Shown: piece by piece, positions 55,958 to 64,000 of the stretch
Position numbering within the stretch: the stretch's first letter is position 1
Layout: every line of letters begins with the position of its first letter
Assembly (NCBI RefSeq): GCF_049354825.1
Contig: NZ_CP186480.1
Location: 2,356,001-2,420,000 of the forward strand
Direction of reading: 5' to 3'
DNA length: 64,000 nt
Source: Novosphingobium sp049354825
Lineage (GTDB): Bacteria > Pseudomonadota > Alphaproteobacteria > Sphingomonadales > Sphingomonadaceae
Notes under the pieces: model-generated
The model's input: only the letters and a program-made list of their open reading frames with translations
What the model was told of the DNA's origin: nothing
The model's database searches: none
Translations under genes and position numbers: made by a program

Positions 55958-58698
55958 GCGCGCCGCGAATCCCCAACCAGCGGGCGATCGTCGACCGCCG
56001 CGCGCTGGGCGAGGGAATCGCCGCCCTTGCCGCGGCGGGCGGCGCCGCGGCGCGGCCCGCGATTGTCGCGCTTCTCAACGAGGCGCTGGCCGCCGGCCGC
56101 GCCGAGATCGCCCGCCGGCTAGAGGCGCGGCCATCGGCGGGCAACGACAGCGCCGCGGCGATGGCGTTCCTGATCGATCAGCTGGTGCGGGTGATCCATG
56201 ACCACGTGGTGACCGCGGTCTATCCGGCCAACAACCGGTCTTCGGCGGAGCGCCTCGCGATCATGGCGGTGGGCGGCTACGGCCGCGGCGAGATGGCGCC
56301 CCATTCCGACGTCGACATCGCCTTCCTCACCCCGCGCAAGTCGACCGCCTGGTGCGAGCAGGTGATCGAGGCGATGCTCTATTTCCTCTGGGACCTGGGG
56401 CTCAAGGTCGGCCACTCGAGCCGCTCGCTCGACGAGATGGTGCGCATGGCCAAGGGCGACCTGACCATCCGCACCGCGCTGCTCGAAGGGCGCTACGTGT
56501 GGGGCGAGCAGGCGCTGTTCGACGAGGCGATGCGCCGGTTCTGGAGCGAGGTCGTTTCGGGCACCGAGCGCCAGTTCGTCGCCGACAAGCTGGCCGAGCG
56601 TAACGACCGGCACCGGAAGCTGGGCGACAGCCGCTATGTGGTGGAACCCAACGTCAAGGAGGGCAAGGGCGGCCTGCGCGACCTTCACACGCTGTACTGG
56701 ATCGGGAAGTATCTGCACCACGTGCGCGATCCCGCCGAACTGGTCGACGTCGGGCTGCTGAGCGCGTCGGAGTACCGCGCCTTCACCCGTGCCGAGAGCT
56801 TTTTCTGGGCTGTGCGCTGCCACCTCCACACGATCACCCGCCGGGCGGAGGACCGCCTGACCTTCGACCTGCAGCGCGAAGTCGCGGCGCGGATGCAGTT
56901 TGCCGATCGCCCCGGCAAGAGCGCGGTCGAGCGGTTCATGCAGTACTTCTTCCTGCAGGCGAAACGCGTCGGCCACCTGACCGGGCTGTTCCTGGCCCAG
57001 CTCGAGGAAACCTCGGGCCGCCAGCAGCCGCGCGGGCTCCTGGCCGGGTTTCGCGCCCGGCCGCGCCTGCTCAAGGGCTACAAGGTGTTCGGCGGACGGA
57101 TCGCGGCGCCGTCCGACACCTGGTTCCGGGAGGACCCGGTCCGCCTGATCGAGATTTTCGTGATCGCCGACCAGAACGGCTACGAGCTTCACCCCGACAC
57201 GATGCGCATGGCGGTGCGCGATGCCCGCCTGATCGACGCGCACCGCAGCGATCCCCGTGCCGGCGAGGCGTTCCTGGAGCTGCTGACCAGCCGCCACGAC
57301 CCCGAAGTGGCGCTGCGCTGGCTCAACGAGGCGGGCGTGTTCGGGCGCTTCGTTCCCGAATTCGGGCGCGTCAACGCGCAGATGCAGTTCGACATGTACC
57401 ACCACTACACGGTCGACGAGCACACGATCCGCGCGATCGGGCTGCTCGCCCGGATCGAGCGCGGCGAGCTCAAGGCCGATCACCCGCTGGCCAGCGAGAT
57501 CATCCACAAGGTCCGCCGCCGCCGCGCGCTTTACGTCTCGGTACTGCTGCACGATATCGCCAAGGGCCGGCGCGGCGATCACTCGCAGCTCGGCGCCGAG
57601 GTGGCGATGAAGCTCTGCCCGCGGCTCGGCCTCGATGCCGAGGATACCGCGATGGTGTCGTGGCTGGTGCGCCATCACCTGCTGATGAGCGCGACCGCGT
57701 TCAAGCGCGACCTGGCCGACTGGAAGACGATCTCGGACTTCGTGGCGGTGGTCCAGTCGCTGGAACGGCTGCGCAAGCTGTCGCTGCTGACCATCGTCGA
57801 CATCCGCGCGGTCGGTCCCGGGGTGTGGAACGGCTGGAAGCGCCAGCTCCTGCACGAGCTTTACAACGCCGCCGAAGAGCGGCTGCGGCTGGGCCACGCG
57901 CATCACGGCCGGGCCGAGCGCGTCGCCGCGAAGAAGGCGGCCGTGGCAGCGCGCCTGGACGGCGAGGCAGCGCTGGTCGAAAGCCACGGCGCGCTGCTGC
58001 GCGACGCCTACTGGATTGCCGAGCCTGACGACGTGATCGCCGGCAACCTCTTGCAGCTGGGCCGCATCGGCAGCGAGCCGCTCAGCATCCATACCGAATA
58101 CTATGCCGCGCGCGGCGCCACGCTGGTGACCGTCATCGCCGCCGATCACGCGGGGCTGTTCTATCGCATTGCCGGGGGTATCCACCTGGCCGGCGGCAAC
58201 ATCATCGACGCGCGCATCCACACCGCCCGCAACGGCATGGCGGTCGACAATTTCCTGGTCCAGGACCCGCTCGGCCAGCCGTTTTCGGAGGACAGCCAGC
58301 TGGCCCGCCTGCGCGGCGCGATTGCCGACGCGCTGGCCAACCGCGCGGCGCTGCAGCCGCAGCTGGCGGCGCGGCCCAGTGCGCGCCTGCGCGCCGATGC
58401 CTTTGCGGTGGCGCCGCGCGCGGGTTTCGACAATGCCGCCTCGAGCCGCTTCACCGTGATCGAGGTCAACGCCCGCGATCGCCCGGCGCTGCTCCACCAG
58501 CTTGCCCGGGCGCTGTTCGAGGCCAAGCTGATCGTCCATTCGGCGCACATCGCCACGTATGGCGAACGCGCGGTCGATACGTTCTACGTCACCGACCTGC
58601 TGGGCGAAAAGGTCGACGGAGCAGCCCGTCTCAAGGCGCTGGAAAAGCGGCTGGTCGAAGCGGCGGGCGAACCCGCGCGCAAGAAAGCCGCCGCCTAG
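55954..58698 (+). CDS. glnD: Bifunctional [protein-PII] uridylyltransferase / UMP-removing enzyme
   Basis: A 914-aa nitrogen sensor that adds UMP to, and removes it from, PII according to glutamine. Domain order is as in the family. A nucleotidyltransferase is near 90-220 (G-G-Y-G-R-G-E-M-A-P-H-S-D-V-D-I near 108), then helical regions, an HD domain near 480-620 (V-L-L-H-D-I-A-K-G near 530), and two ACT domains (about 715-790 and 825-905) that sense glutamine. The GTG start overlaps the acyl-CoA synthetase stop. It overlaps the convergent gltX by 4 bp. Confidence 0.95.
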
Positions 58699-60035
58699 CC
58701 CGACGCGGCGCGCAGTCTCTCGGCCGCCTCGGCCTGCCCGATCAGCGGCAGCAGCGCCGCCATGTCGGGACCGTGGTTTGCCCCGGTCAGCGCCCGGCGC
58801 AGCGGCAGGAACAGCGCCTTGCCCTTGCGCCCGCTGCGCTCCTTCAGCGCGGCGGTCAGCGCATGCCAGGGATCGGCGGGCCAGGCCGTCGCGGCCAGCT
58901 CGGCGGCCTGCGCCACGAAGGCGCGGTCGTCATCGTCCAGCGCCGGCGACGTGACCGGCCCGGTGATGACCCGCCACCACGACCCGGCATCGGCCAGTGT
59001 CGTCAGGTTGGGGCGCACCGCGTCCCAGGCGGCCGCGTCCATTCCTTCGGGCAGGCGCGCAGCGACGCGGGCGTACGGCAGGCGGTGCAGCACGGCCGCG
59101 TTGGTGCGTGCCAGTTCGGCCTCGTCGAATCGGGCCGGGGCACGGCCGAACCGCGCCAGGTCGAAAGCCGCCGCCAGCGCGGCGGGATCGAGCTGCGGAT
59201 CGACCGGGTCCGACGTGCCGATCCGTGCCAGCAGGGCGATTACGGCTTCGGGCTCGATGCCGTCCTCGCGCCATTCGGCCACGCCCAGCGAGCCCAGGCG
59301 CTTGGCCAGCTTGCCCTCGCTGCCCACCAGCAGCGCTGCGTGCGCGAAGCGGGGCACCGCGGCGCCAAGCGCGGCGAACATCTGGATCTGCGCGGCGGTG
59401 TTGGAGACGTGATCCTCGCCGCGAACGACATCGCTGATGCCAAGGTCGACGTCGTCGATGACGCTGGGCAGCATGTAAAGCCACGTTCCGTCGGCGCGGC
59501 GCACCACCGGGTCCGACATCGTCGCCGGGTCGAACGCCTGCGGCCCGCGAATGCCGTCGTTCCAGGCGATTGGCGCGCCGTGGTCGAGCCGGAAGCGCCA
59601 GTGCGGCGCCACGCCCTGGCTTGCGAAGCGGGCATGATCGGCCTCGTCCAGGGCCAGCGCCGCGCGGTCATAGACCGGCGGCAGGCCGCGGCCGAGCAGG
59701 ATCTTGCGCTTGAGGTCAAGCTCCTGCGCGGTTTCGTAGCAGCGGTAGACGCGCCCTGCCTGGGCCAGCTCGGCAAACCGCGCCTCGTAAAGCGCGAAGC
59801 GGTCCGACTGGCGCACCTGCGCGTCGGGGTCGAGGCCCAGCCAGGCGAGGTCGTCGCTGATCGCGGTGACGAATTGCTCGCGGCTGCGCGCGGTATCGGT
59901 GTCGTCAATGCGCAGCACGAAGCGGCCGCCGTGGCGGCGCGCCAGCAGCGCGTTGATCAGCGCGGTGCGCACGTTGCCGACATGGAGGCGGCCGGTTGGC
60001 GACGGGGCGAAACGGGTGACGACGGGGGCGTTCAT
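58695..60035 (-). CDS. gltX: Glutamyl-tRNA synthetase
   Basis: A 446-aa class I aminoacyl-tRNA synthetase. The HIGH motif appears as H-V-G-N in P-T-G-R-L-H-V-G-N-V-R-T-A near residue 18, and the KMSKS motif as K-L-A-K-R-L-G near 240, which has Ala where most GluRS enzymes have Ser. The Rossmann core is followed by a helical anticodon domain. Many alphaproteobacteria have two GluRS genes; this shorter one, with a variant KLAKR motif, may be the second form, but only one copy is in the window. A -10 box ends 6 bp before the ATG. It follows nadE by 38 bp. Confidence 0.93.
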   Translation of the reverse strand: MNAPVVTRFAPSPTGRLHVGNVRTALINALLARRHGGRFVLRIDDTDTARSREQFVTAISDDLAWLGLDPDAQVRQSDRFALYEARFAELAQAGRVYRCYETAQELDLKRKILLGRGLPPVYDRAALALDEADHARFASQGVAPHWRFRLDHGAPIAWNDGIRGPQAFDPATMSDPVVRRADGTWLYMLPSVIDDVDLGISDVVRGEDHVSNTAAQIQMFAALGAAVPRFAHAALLVGSEGKLAKRLGSLGVAEWREDGIEPEAVIALLARIGTSDPVDPQLDPAALAAAFDLARFGRAPARFDEAELARTNAAVLHRLPYARVAARLPEGMDAAAWDAVRPNLTTLADAGSWWRVITGPVTSPALDDDDRAFVAQAAELAATAWPADPWHALTAALKERSGRKGKALFLPLRRALTGANHGPDMAALLPLIGQAEAAERLRAASG

Positions 60036-60041
60036 GGCTCG

Positions 60042-60047
60042 CCTATA
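60042..60047 (-). promoter_or_regulatory. gltX -10 box, probable leaderless start
   Basis: TATAGG on the minus strand ends exactly 6 bp before the gltX ATG, the same spacing as at tldD, gyrB and guaA. No good -35 is found at 16-18 bp, so this promoter is less certain, and the gene may also be read through from nadE. Confidence 0.4.
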
Positions 60048-60073
60048 GCGGATCGTCCGGCGCTGGCGACCGG

Positions 60074-61735
60074 CTAGGCCGAGCGGAAGGCGTGGGTGAT
60101 CGGGTAGCGGCGGTCGCGCCCGAAGTTGCGCGTGCCCAGTTTGACCCCCGGCGGCGCCTGCCGGCGCTTGTATTCGGCCAGGTGCAGCAGCCGCTCGATC
60201 CGGGTGACGGTGTCGCGATCGAACCCCTCGGCGACGAGCTGGGCGACCGACTTGTCGTGCTCGACCAGCCCTTGCAGGATCGGATCGAGGACGTCGTAGG
60301 GAGGCAGCGAGTCGCTGTCCTTCTGGTCCGGGCGCAGTTCGGCGCTGGGCGGCTTGGTGATGATCGCGTCCGGGATCACCGCGCCTTCGGGGCCGAGACC
60401 GATCTTGGGGCGCTTGCCGTTGCGCCAGCGGGCGATGGCGAAGACGGTCGTCTTGTAGGCATCCTTGAGCGGGTTGTAGCCGCCCGCCATGTCGCCGTAG
60501 ATGGTCGCGTAGCCGACGCTCATCTCGCTCTTGTTGCCGGTGGTCAGCAGCATCGGCCCGAACTTGTTGGACAGCGCCATCAGCGTCACCCCGCGGATGC
60601 GGGATTGCAGGTTCTCCTCGGTCAGGTCGACGGCGCGATCGGCAAAGCTGCCTTGCAGCATGGCGTCGAAGCCTTCCACCGCGGGCTGGATCGGGATCAC
60701 GTCGTGGCGGCAGCCGATCGCTTGCGCACACGCGGCCGCGTCGGCCAGGCTGCCTTCGCTGGTGTAGCGGCTGGGCAGCATCACGCACCACACCCGATCG
60801 GGGCCAAGCGCGTCGGCGGCGATCGCCGCGCAGATGGCGCTGTCGATCCCGCCCGACATGCCCAGCACCACGCCCGGAAAGCCGTTGCGGTCGACATAGT
60901 CGCGCAGCGCGATCGTCATCGCGCAGTAGATGTCCTCGGGATGGTCGGCGAGCGGGGCGATCTCGCCCTTGTCGCAGCGCCAGCCAGTTGCCGTGCGGGT
61001 CCAGCGGGTGGTGGTTTCCTGCTCTTCCCAGTCGGTCATCTGCACGGCCAGGCTGCCGTCGCCGTTGACCACGAAACTGGCGCCGTCGAAGGCCAGTTCG
61101 TCCTGCCCGCCGACACGGTTGAGATAGGCCAGCGGTAACCCGGTATCGACCGCGCGGCGCTTGGCCACCCCGTCGATGCGCAGGGTGTCCTTGTCGATCT
61201 CGTAGGGGCTGCCGTTGGGCGAGATCAGGATCTCGGCGCCGAACTCGGCCAGGTGACGGCAGACATCGGGATGCCAGATGTCCTCGCAGATCGGCAGGCC
61301 GATCATCACCCCGCGGAACACGATCGGCTCGGGGAGCGGGCCGGGCTGGAACAGCCGCATCTCGTCGAAAGTGCCGTAATTGGGCAGCTCGTGCTTGAAG
61401 CGCGTTGCCGCCACCTTGCCGTCGTCGAGCAGCGCCATCCCGTTGTGCAGGTCGCCGTCGCGCACGAACACGCTGCCGACCAGCATCGCCGGGCCGCCGT
61501 CGGCGGTATGCGCGGCCATCGCGTCAAGCTCGGCGGCGGCGCGTTCGATCAGGGCGGGCTTCACCACCAGGTCCTCGGGCGGGTAGCCGATCAGTTGCAG
61601 TTCGGGAAACACCACCAGGTCCGCCCCGGCGGTTCGGGCCCGCTCGCGCGCGGCCAGCATCGCTGCGGCGTTGGCGGCAAGATCGCCGACGGACTGGTTG
61701 AGCTGGCAAAGCTGGATCGTCAGGCTGTCGGTCAT
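60074..61735 (-). CDS. nadE: NAD+ synthase, glutamine-dependent
   Basis: A 553-aa two-domain enzyme that amidates deamido-NAD to NAD with glutamine and ATP. The N-terminal nitrilase domain has the Glu-Lys-Cys triad in F-P-E-L-Q-L near residue 45, K-H-E-L-P-N-Y-G near 112 and I-C-E-D-I-W near 150. The C-terminal synthetase has the PP-loop G-M-S-G-G-I-D-S-A near 295 and T-T-G-N-K-S-E near 400. ATG 61735 is preferred to a GTG two codons upstream. Same pathway as nadB at 26 kb, though far apart. Confidence 0.95.
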   Translation of the reverse strand: MTDSLTIQLCQLNQSVGDLAANAAAMLAARERARTAGADLVVFPELQLIGYPPEDLVVKPALIERAAAELDAMAAHTADGGPAMLVGSVFVRDGDLHNGMALLDDGKVAATRFKHELPNYGTFDEMRLFQPGPLPEPIVFRGVMIGLPICEDIWHPDVCRHLAEFGAEILISPNGSPYEIDKDTLRIDGVAKRRAVDTGLPLAYLNRVGGQDELAFDGASFVVNGDGSLAVQMTDWEEQETTTRWTRTATGWRCDKGEIAPLADHPEDIYCAMTIALRDYVDRNGFPGVVLGMSGGIDSAICAAIAADALGPDRVWCVMLPSRYTSEGSLADAAACAQAIGCRHDVIPIQPAVEGFDAMLQGSFADRAVDLTEENLQSRIRGVTLMALSNKFGPMLLTTGNKSEMSVGYATIYGDMAGGYNPLKDAYKTTVFAIARWRNGKRPKIGLGPEGAVIPDAIITKPPSAELRPDQKDSDSLPPYDVLDPILQGLVEHDKSVAQLVAEGFDRDTVTRIERLLHLAEYKRRQAPPGVKLGTRNFGRDRRYPITHAFRSA

Positions 61736-61789
61736 CGCCACGCGGTCCTAGTCCGCTGCCGCGGGCGCGGCAATGGCGGGACGGGCCGG

Positions 61790-62299
61790 CTAGCGCGGCG
61801 GCGGCGACATCGCCGCGCGGACTTGCTCGAACGGTGCCACCAGCGTCGCACGCACGGACACCGCGATGGCGCCCGCCGCCAGCAGGCCGACCGCGACCAG
61901 CGAAATCCATTCCAGCGCCTGTCCAGCGCGGCGGTGGCGGGCGGCGGCTTCGGACCCGGCGGGATATGGCGCGGGCAGCAACGGGTTGGGCACGACCGCG
62001 CTGCGCTTCACCGCCGCCGCCACCGGCGCATCGGCGCCCAAGAGGGCCGACAGCGCGATCCGCTCGCGCGCCTGGACCCCGCACTTGCTGCCCGCCGTCC
62101 AGCGCACCTGGCCGACGATCGACAGCCCTTCGTGGCGAAGTTCCACGAAGCTGCCGCGCGGCGGCGGATCGGTTGCGCGCAGCGACAGGCCGCGCGCCGA
62201 CACGTCGCAGATCGTTACCGCGCCCCAGCCGGTGCCGGTGTTGATCTGCGCGGGCAGCAGCACCGCGGTGCGTGGCTCGCGTGGCTTGAGATGTCCCAT
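61790..62299 (-). CDS. PilZ-domain protein with C-terminal membrane helix
   Basis: A 169-aa protein. The PilZ domain spans about 1-95. Its second c-di-GMP motif is intact (D-V-S-A-R-G, DxSxxG), but the first reads R7-E-P-R10, that is RxxR rather than the usual RxxxR, so binding is uncertain. A variable linker follows, then a transmembrane helix near 132-152 (I-S-L-V-A-V-G-L-L-A-A-G-A-I-A-V). The cytoplasmic PilZ domain is thus tethered to the inner membrane. It lies between rpoC and nadE on the same strand. Target unknown. Confidence 0.82.
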   Translation of the reverse strand: MGHLKPREPRTAVLLPAQINTGTGWGAVTICDVSARGLSLRATDPPPRGSFVELRHEGLSIVGQVRWTAGSKCGVQARERIALSALLGADAPVAAAVKRSAVVPNPLLPAPYPAGSEAAARHRRAGQALEWISLVAVGLLAAGAIAVSVRATLVAPFEQVRAAMSPPPR

Positions 62300-62370
62300 G
62301 CCGTCAGCGATGCCACGGCTGCGCTAAAGCGTTCGCGAGGGTCGCATATGTAAATGCCCGAATGCGAAAA

Positions 62371-62396
62371 GGCCCGCCGGATCGCTCCGGCGGGCC
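62371..62396 (-). terminator. rpoC rho-independent terminator
   Basis: A perfect 11-bp stem (62371-62381 with 62386-62396) with a 4-nt loop. On the minus strand it is followed by TTTTCGC, 24 bp after the rpoC stop. It should end the rpoBC transcript. Confidence 0.85.
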
Positions 62397-62419
62397 CTTC
62401 GATGTGCTTGTGACCGCGC

Positions 62420-64000
62420 TTATTCGGCGCCGTCGGCAGCCTCGGCGTTCAGGTAATCGCCCGCATCGGCATCGGTGCCGTGGGTTTCACCCTCGACCCG
62501 GGCCAGGGCATCGTCGCCAATCGCGGCTTCGGGCCCCTGCGCCAGTTCGGCAGCATGCTCTTCCTCGGCCGAATTCGGCGCGATCAGCGCTTCCTGCAGC
62601 TTGCGGTAAGAGGCCCGCAGCGCCGCGTCGCGGCCACTGGCGGCAACCCGCATGCGGTTCATGCCTGCACCGGTACCGGCCGGGATCAGGCGGCCGACGA
62701 TGACGTTCTCCTTGAGCCCGATCAGCGTGTCCTTCTTCCCTTCGACCGCCGCCTGCGTCAGCACGCGCGTGGTTTCCTGGAACGAGGCCGCCGAGATGAA
62801 CGAACGCGTCTGGAGCGAGGCCTTGGTGATGCCGAGCAGCACCGGCTTGCCTTCCGCGGGCTTCTGGTTCGGGGCCAGCTTGGCGTTGACCTCGTCCATC
62901 TCCTCGCGGTCGACCTGTTCGCCGGCCAGCAGCACGGTGTCGCCGCCGTCGGTGATCTCGACCTTCTGCAGCATCTGGCGAACGATCACCTCGATGTGCT
63001 TGTCGTTGATCTTCACGCCCTGGAGTCGGTAGACTTCCTGGATTTCCGCGACGAGGTACTCGGCCAGGGCTTCGACGCCCAGGACCTCGAGAATGTCGTG
63101 CGGATCGGGCGAGCCCGAGATCAGGTTGTCGCCCTTCTTGACCCAGTCGCCTTCCTGGACGTCGATCACCTTGGCCTTGGGGATCAGGTATTCCACCGGA
63201 TCGCCCTCTTCCGGAACGATCGCGATCTTGCGCTTGGCCTTGTAGTCGCGAACGAACTCGATCCGGCCGCTGGTCTTGGCGATGATCGCGTTGTCCTTCG
63301 GCTTGCGGGCCTCGAACAGCTCGGCAACGCGCGGCAGACCGCCGGTGATGTCGCGGGTCTTGGCGGCTTCGCGGCTGGCGCGGGCAAGGATGTCGCCCGC
63401 TTCGACCGTCTGTCCGTCCTCGACCGAAAGCGAGGTGCCCGGCGCCAGCATGTAGCGCGCGGCCTCGCCCGAATCGCCGTCCAGCAGGGTCAGACGGGGA
63501 CGCAGGTCCTCCTTCTTGGCGCGGCTGGTGGTGCGGTTCTCGGTGACGATACGCTGGGTGATGCCCGTCGCCTCGTCGGCCCGCTCTTCCATCGTGCGGC
63601 TTTCGATCAGATCCTGGTACTTCACCACGCCGCTGGTCTCGGTGATGATCGGCAGGGTGAACGGATCCCACTCGGCCAGGCGTTCGCCCTCCTTCACCTT
63701 GCCGCCGTTCTCGTGCAGCAGCACGGTGCCGTACGGCACCTTGTGGATGGCGCGCTCACGCCCGTCGGTGTCGATCACCACGATCTCGCCGTTGCGGGCC
63801 AGGCTGAGGCGACGGTTGCGCTTGTCGACGATGGTCGGGATGTCGCGGTATTCCACCGTGCCGTCCGCGATCGCTTCCAGGTGGCTGGTTTCGTTGACCT
63901 GCGCCGCGCCGCCGATGTGGAAGGTCCGCATCGTCAGCTGGGTGCCGGGCTCACCGATCGACTGCGCGGCGATCACGCCGACAGCCTCGCCGATGTTGAC
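62420..64000 (-). CDS. rpoC: RNA polymerase beta' subunit, C-terminal part
   Basis: The 3' part (526 codons visible) of the beta' subunit; the rest lies beyond the right edge. The visible part opens with V-N-I-G-E-A-V-G-V-I-A-A-Q-S-I-G-E-P-G-T-Q-L-T, the start of the trigger-loop region, followed by M-R-T-F-H-I-G-G-A-A. The jaw region and the C-terminal I-T-K-A-S-L-Q-T-R-S-F-I-S-A-A-S-F-Q-E-T-T block are also typical. It ends in an acidic tail (D-A-D-A-G-D-Y-L-N-A-E). The gene is normal, with a clear terminator after it. Confidence 0.97.
   Translation of the reverse strand, partial: VNIGEAVGVIAAQSIGEPGTQLTMRTFHIGGAAQVNETSHLEAIADGTVEYRDIPTIVDKRNRRLSLARNGEIVVIDTDGRERAIHKVPYGTVLLHENGGKVKEGERLAEWDPFTLPIITETSGVVKYQDLIESRTMEERADEATGITQRIVTENRTTSRAKKEDLRPRLTLLDGDSGEAARYMLAPGTSLSVEDGQTVEAGDILARASREAAKTRDITGGLPRVAELFEARKPKDNAIIAKTSGRIEFVRDYKAKRKIAIVPEEGDPVEYLIPKAKVIDVQEGDWVKKGDNLISGSPDPHDILEVLGVEALAEYLVAEIQEVYRLQGVKINDKHIEVIVRQMLQKVEITDGGDTVLLAGEQVDREEMDEVNAKLAPNQKPAEGKPVLLGITKASLQTRSFISAASFQETTRVLTQAAVEGKKDTLIGLKENVIVGRLIPAGTGAGMNRMRVAASGRDAALRASYRKLQEALIAPNSAEEEHAAELAQGPEAAIGDDALARVEGETHGTDADAGDYLNAEAADGAE

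Overview
The window looks like a chromosomal segment of a high-GC alphaproteobacterium, most likely a sphingomonad (Sphingomonadales). I infer this from several signs. Every reading frame has strong GC-rich codon bias. A large TonB-dependent receptor of the Caulobacter/Xanthomonas/sphingomonad carbohydrate class stands beside flavin halogenase, SapC and cupin genes. There is an alphaproteobacterial-type LexA box (GTTC-N7-GTTC), and several housekeeping genes carry -10 boxes so close to the ATG that they would give leaderless mRNAs. I found no rRNA, tRNA, CRISPR, insertion sequence or prophage. Almost the whole window is dense, compact coding sequence, with many ATGA/GTGA overlaps.

Layout. 1-4.9 kb: class Ia ribonucleotide reductase (nrdB, cut by the left edge, and nrdA), with a DUF2171 protein, a PepSY membrane protein, a 743-bp regulatory gap (LexA-like and NrdR-like sites) and a small GlsB/YeaQ-type membrane protein. 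4.9-23.8 kb: a beta-glucan utilisation locus on the + strand. It holds a POT transporter, a TonB receptor, halogenase-like enzyme 1, SapC-like, JmjC/cupin-like, halogenase-like enzyme 2, a GH16 glucanase, a LacI regulator, an MFS transporter, a GH3 beta-glucosidase, a FucP-type sugar transporter, a further MFS transporter and glucokinase. 23.8-37.1 kb: a mixed, mostly housekeeping region (alpha/beta hydrolase, amino-acid permease, nadB, ABC ATPase, zinc-finger protein, tldD-like, small lipoproteins, DoxX-like, asparaginase-like, DUF5694-like, guaA, a 27-aa ORF, an M20 peptidase). 37.2-39.7 kb: gyrB. 39.7-47.2 kb: a thioesterase, a TetR regulator and a tripartite RND efflux pump. 47.2-54.1 kb: histidine phosphatase, NAD(P)H-hydrate dehydratase, 5'-nucleotidase-type lipoprotein, a small lipoprotein, and a reverse-strand operon lgt - NDUFAF7-type methyltransferase - thioredoxin-reductase-like enzyme. 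54.2-64 kb: acyl-CoA synthetase and glnD on +, then gltX, nadE, a PilZ protein and the 3' part of rpoC on -.

How the genes work together. The glucan locus reads as a complete route: secreted GH16 cleaves polymer, the TonB receptor takes up oligosaccharides, the GH3 lipoprotein releases glucose, MFS carriers import it and glucokinase phosphorylates it. LacI-type operators built on GTGAACGTTCAC overlap the predicted promoters of the receptor and the GH3 gene, so the embedded LacI regulator probably controls both units. The unexplained part is the four-gene cassette of two flavin-dependent halogenase-like proteins, a SapC-like protein and a JmjC/cupin-like protein. It is linked by short gaps and overlaps to the GH16 and regulator genes, and nothing in glucan catabolism obviously needs it. 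This is the best candidate here for an undescribed biochemical system.
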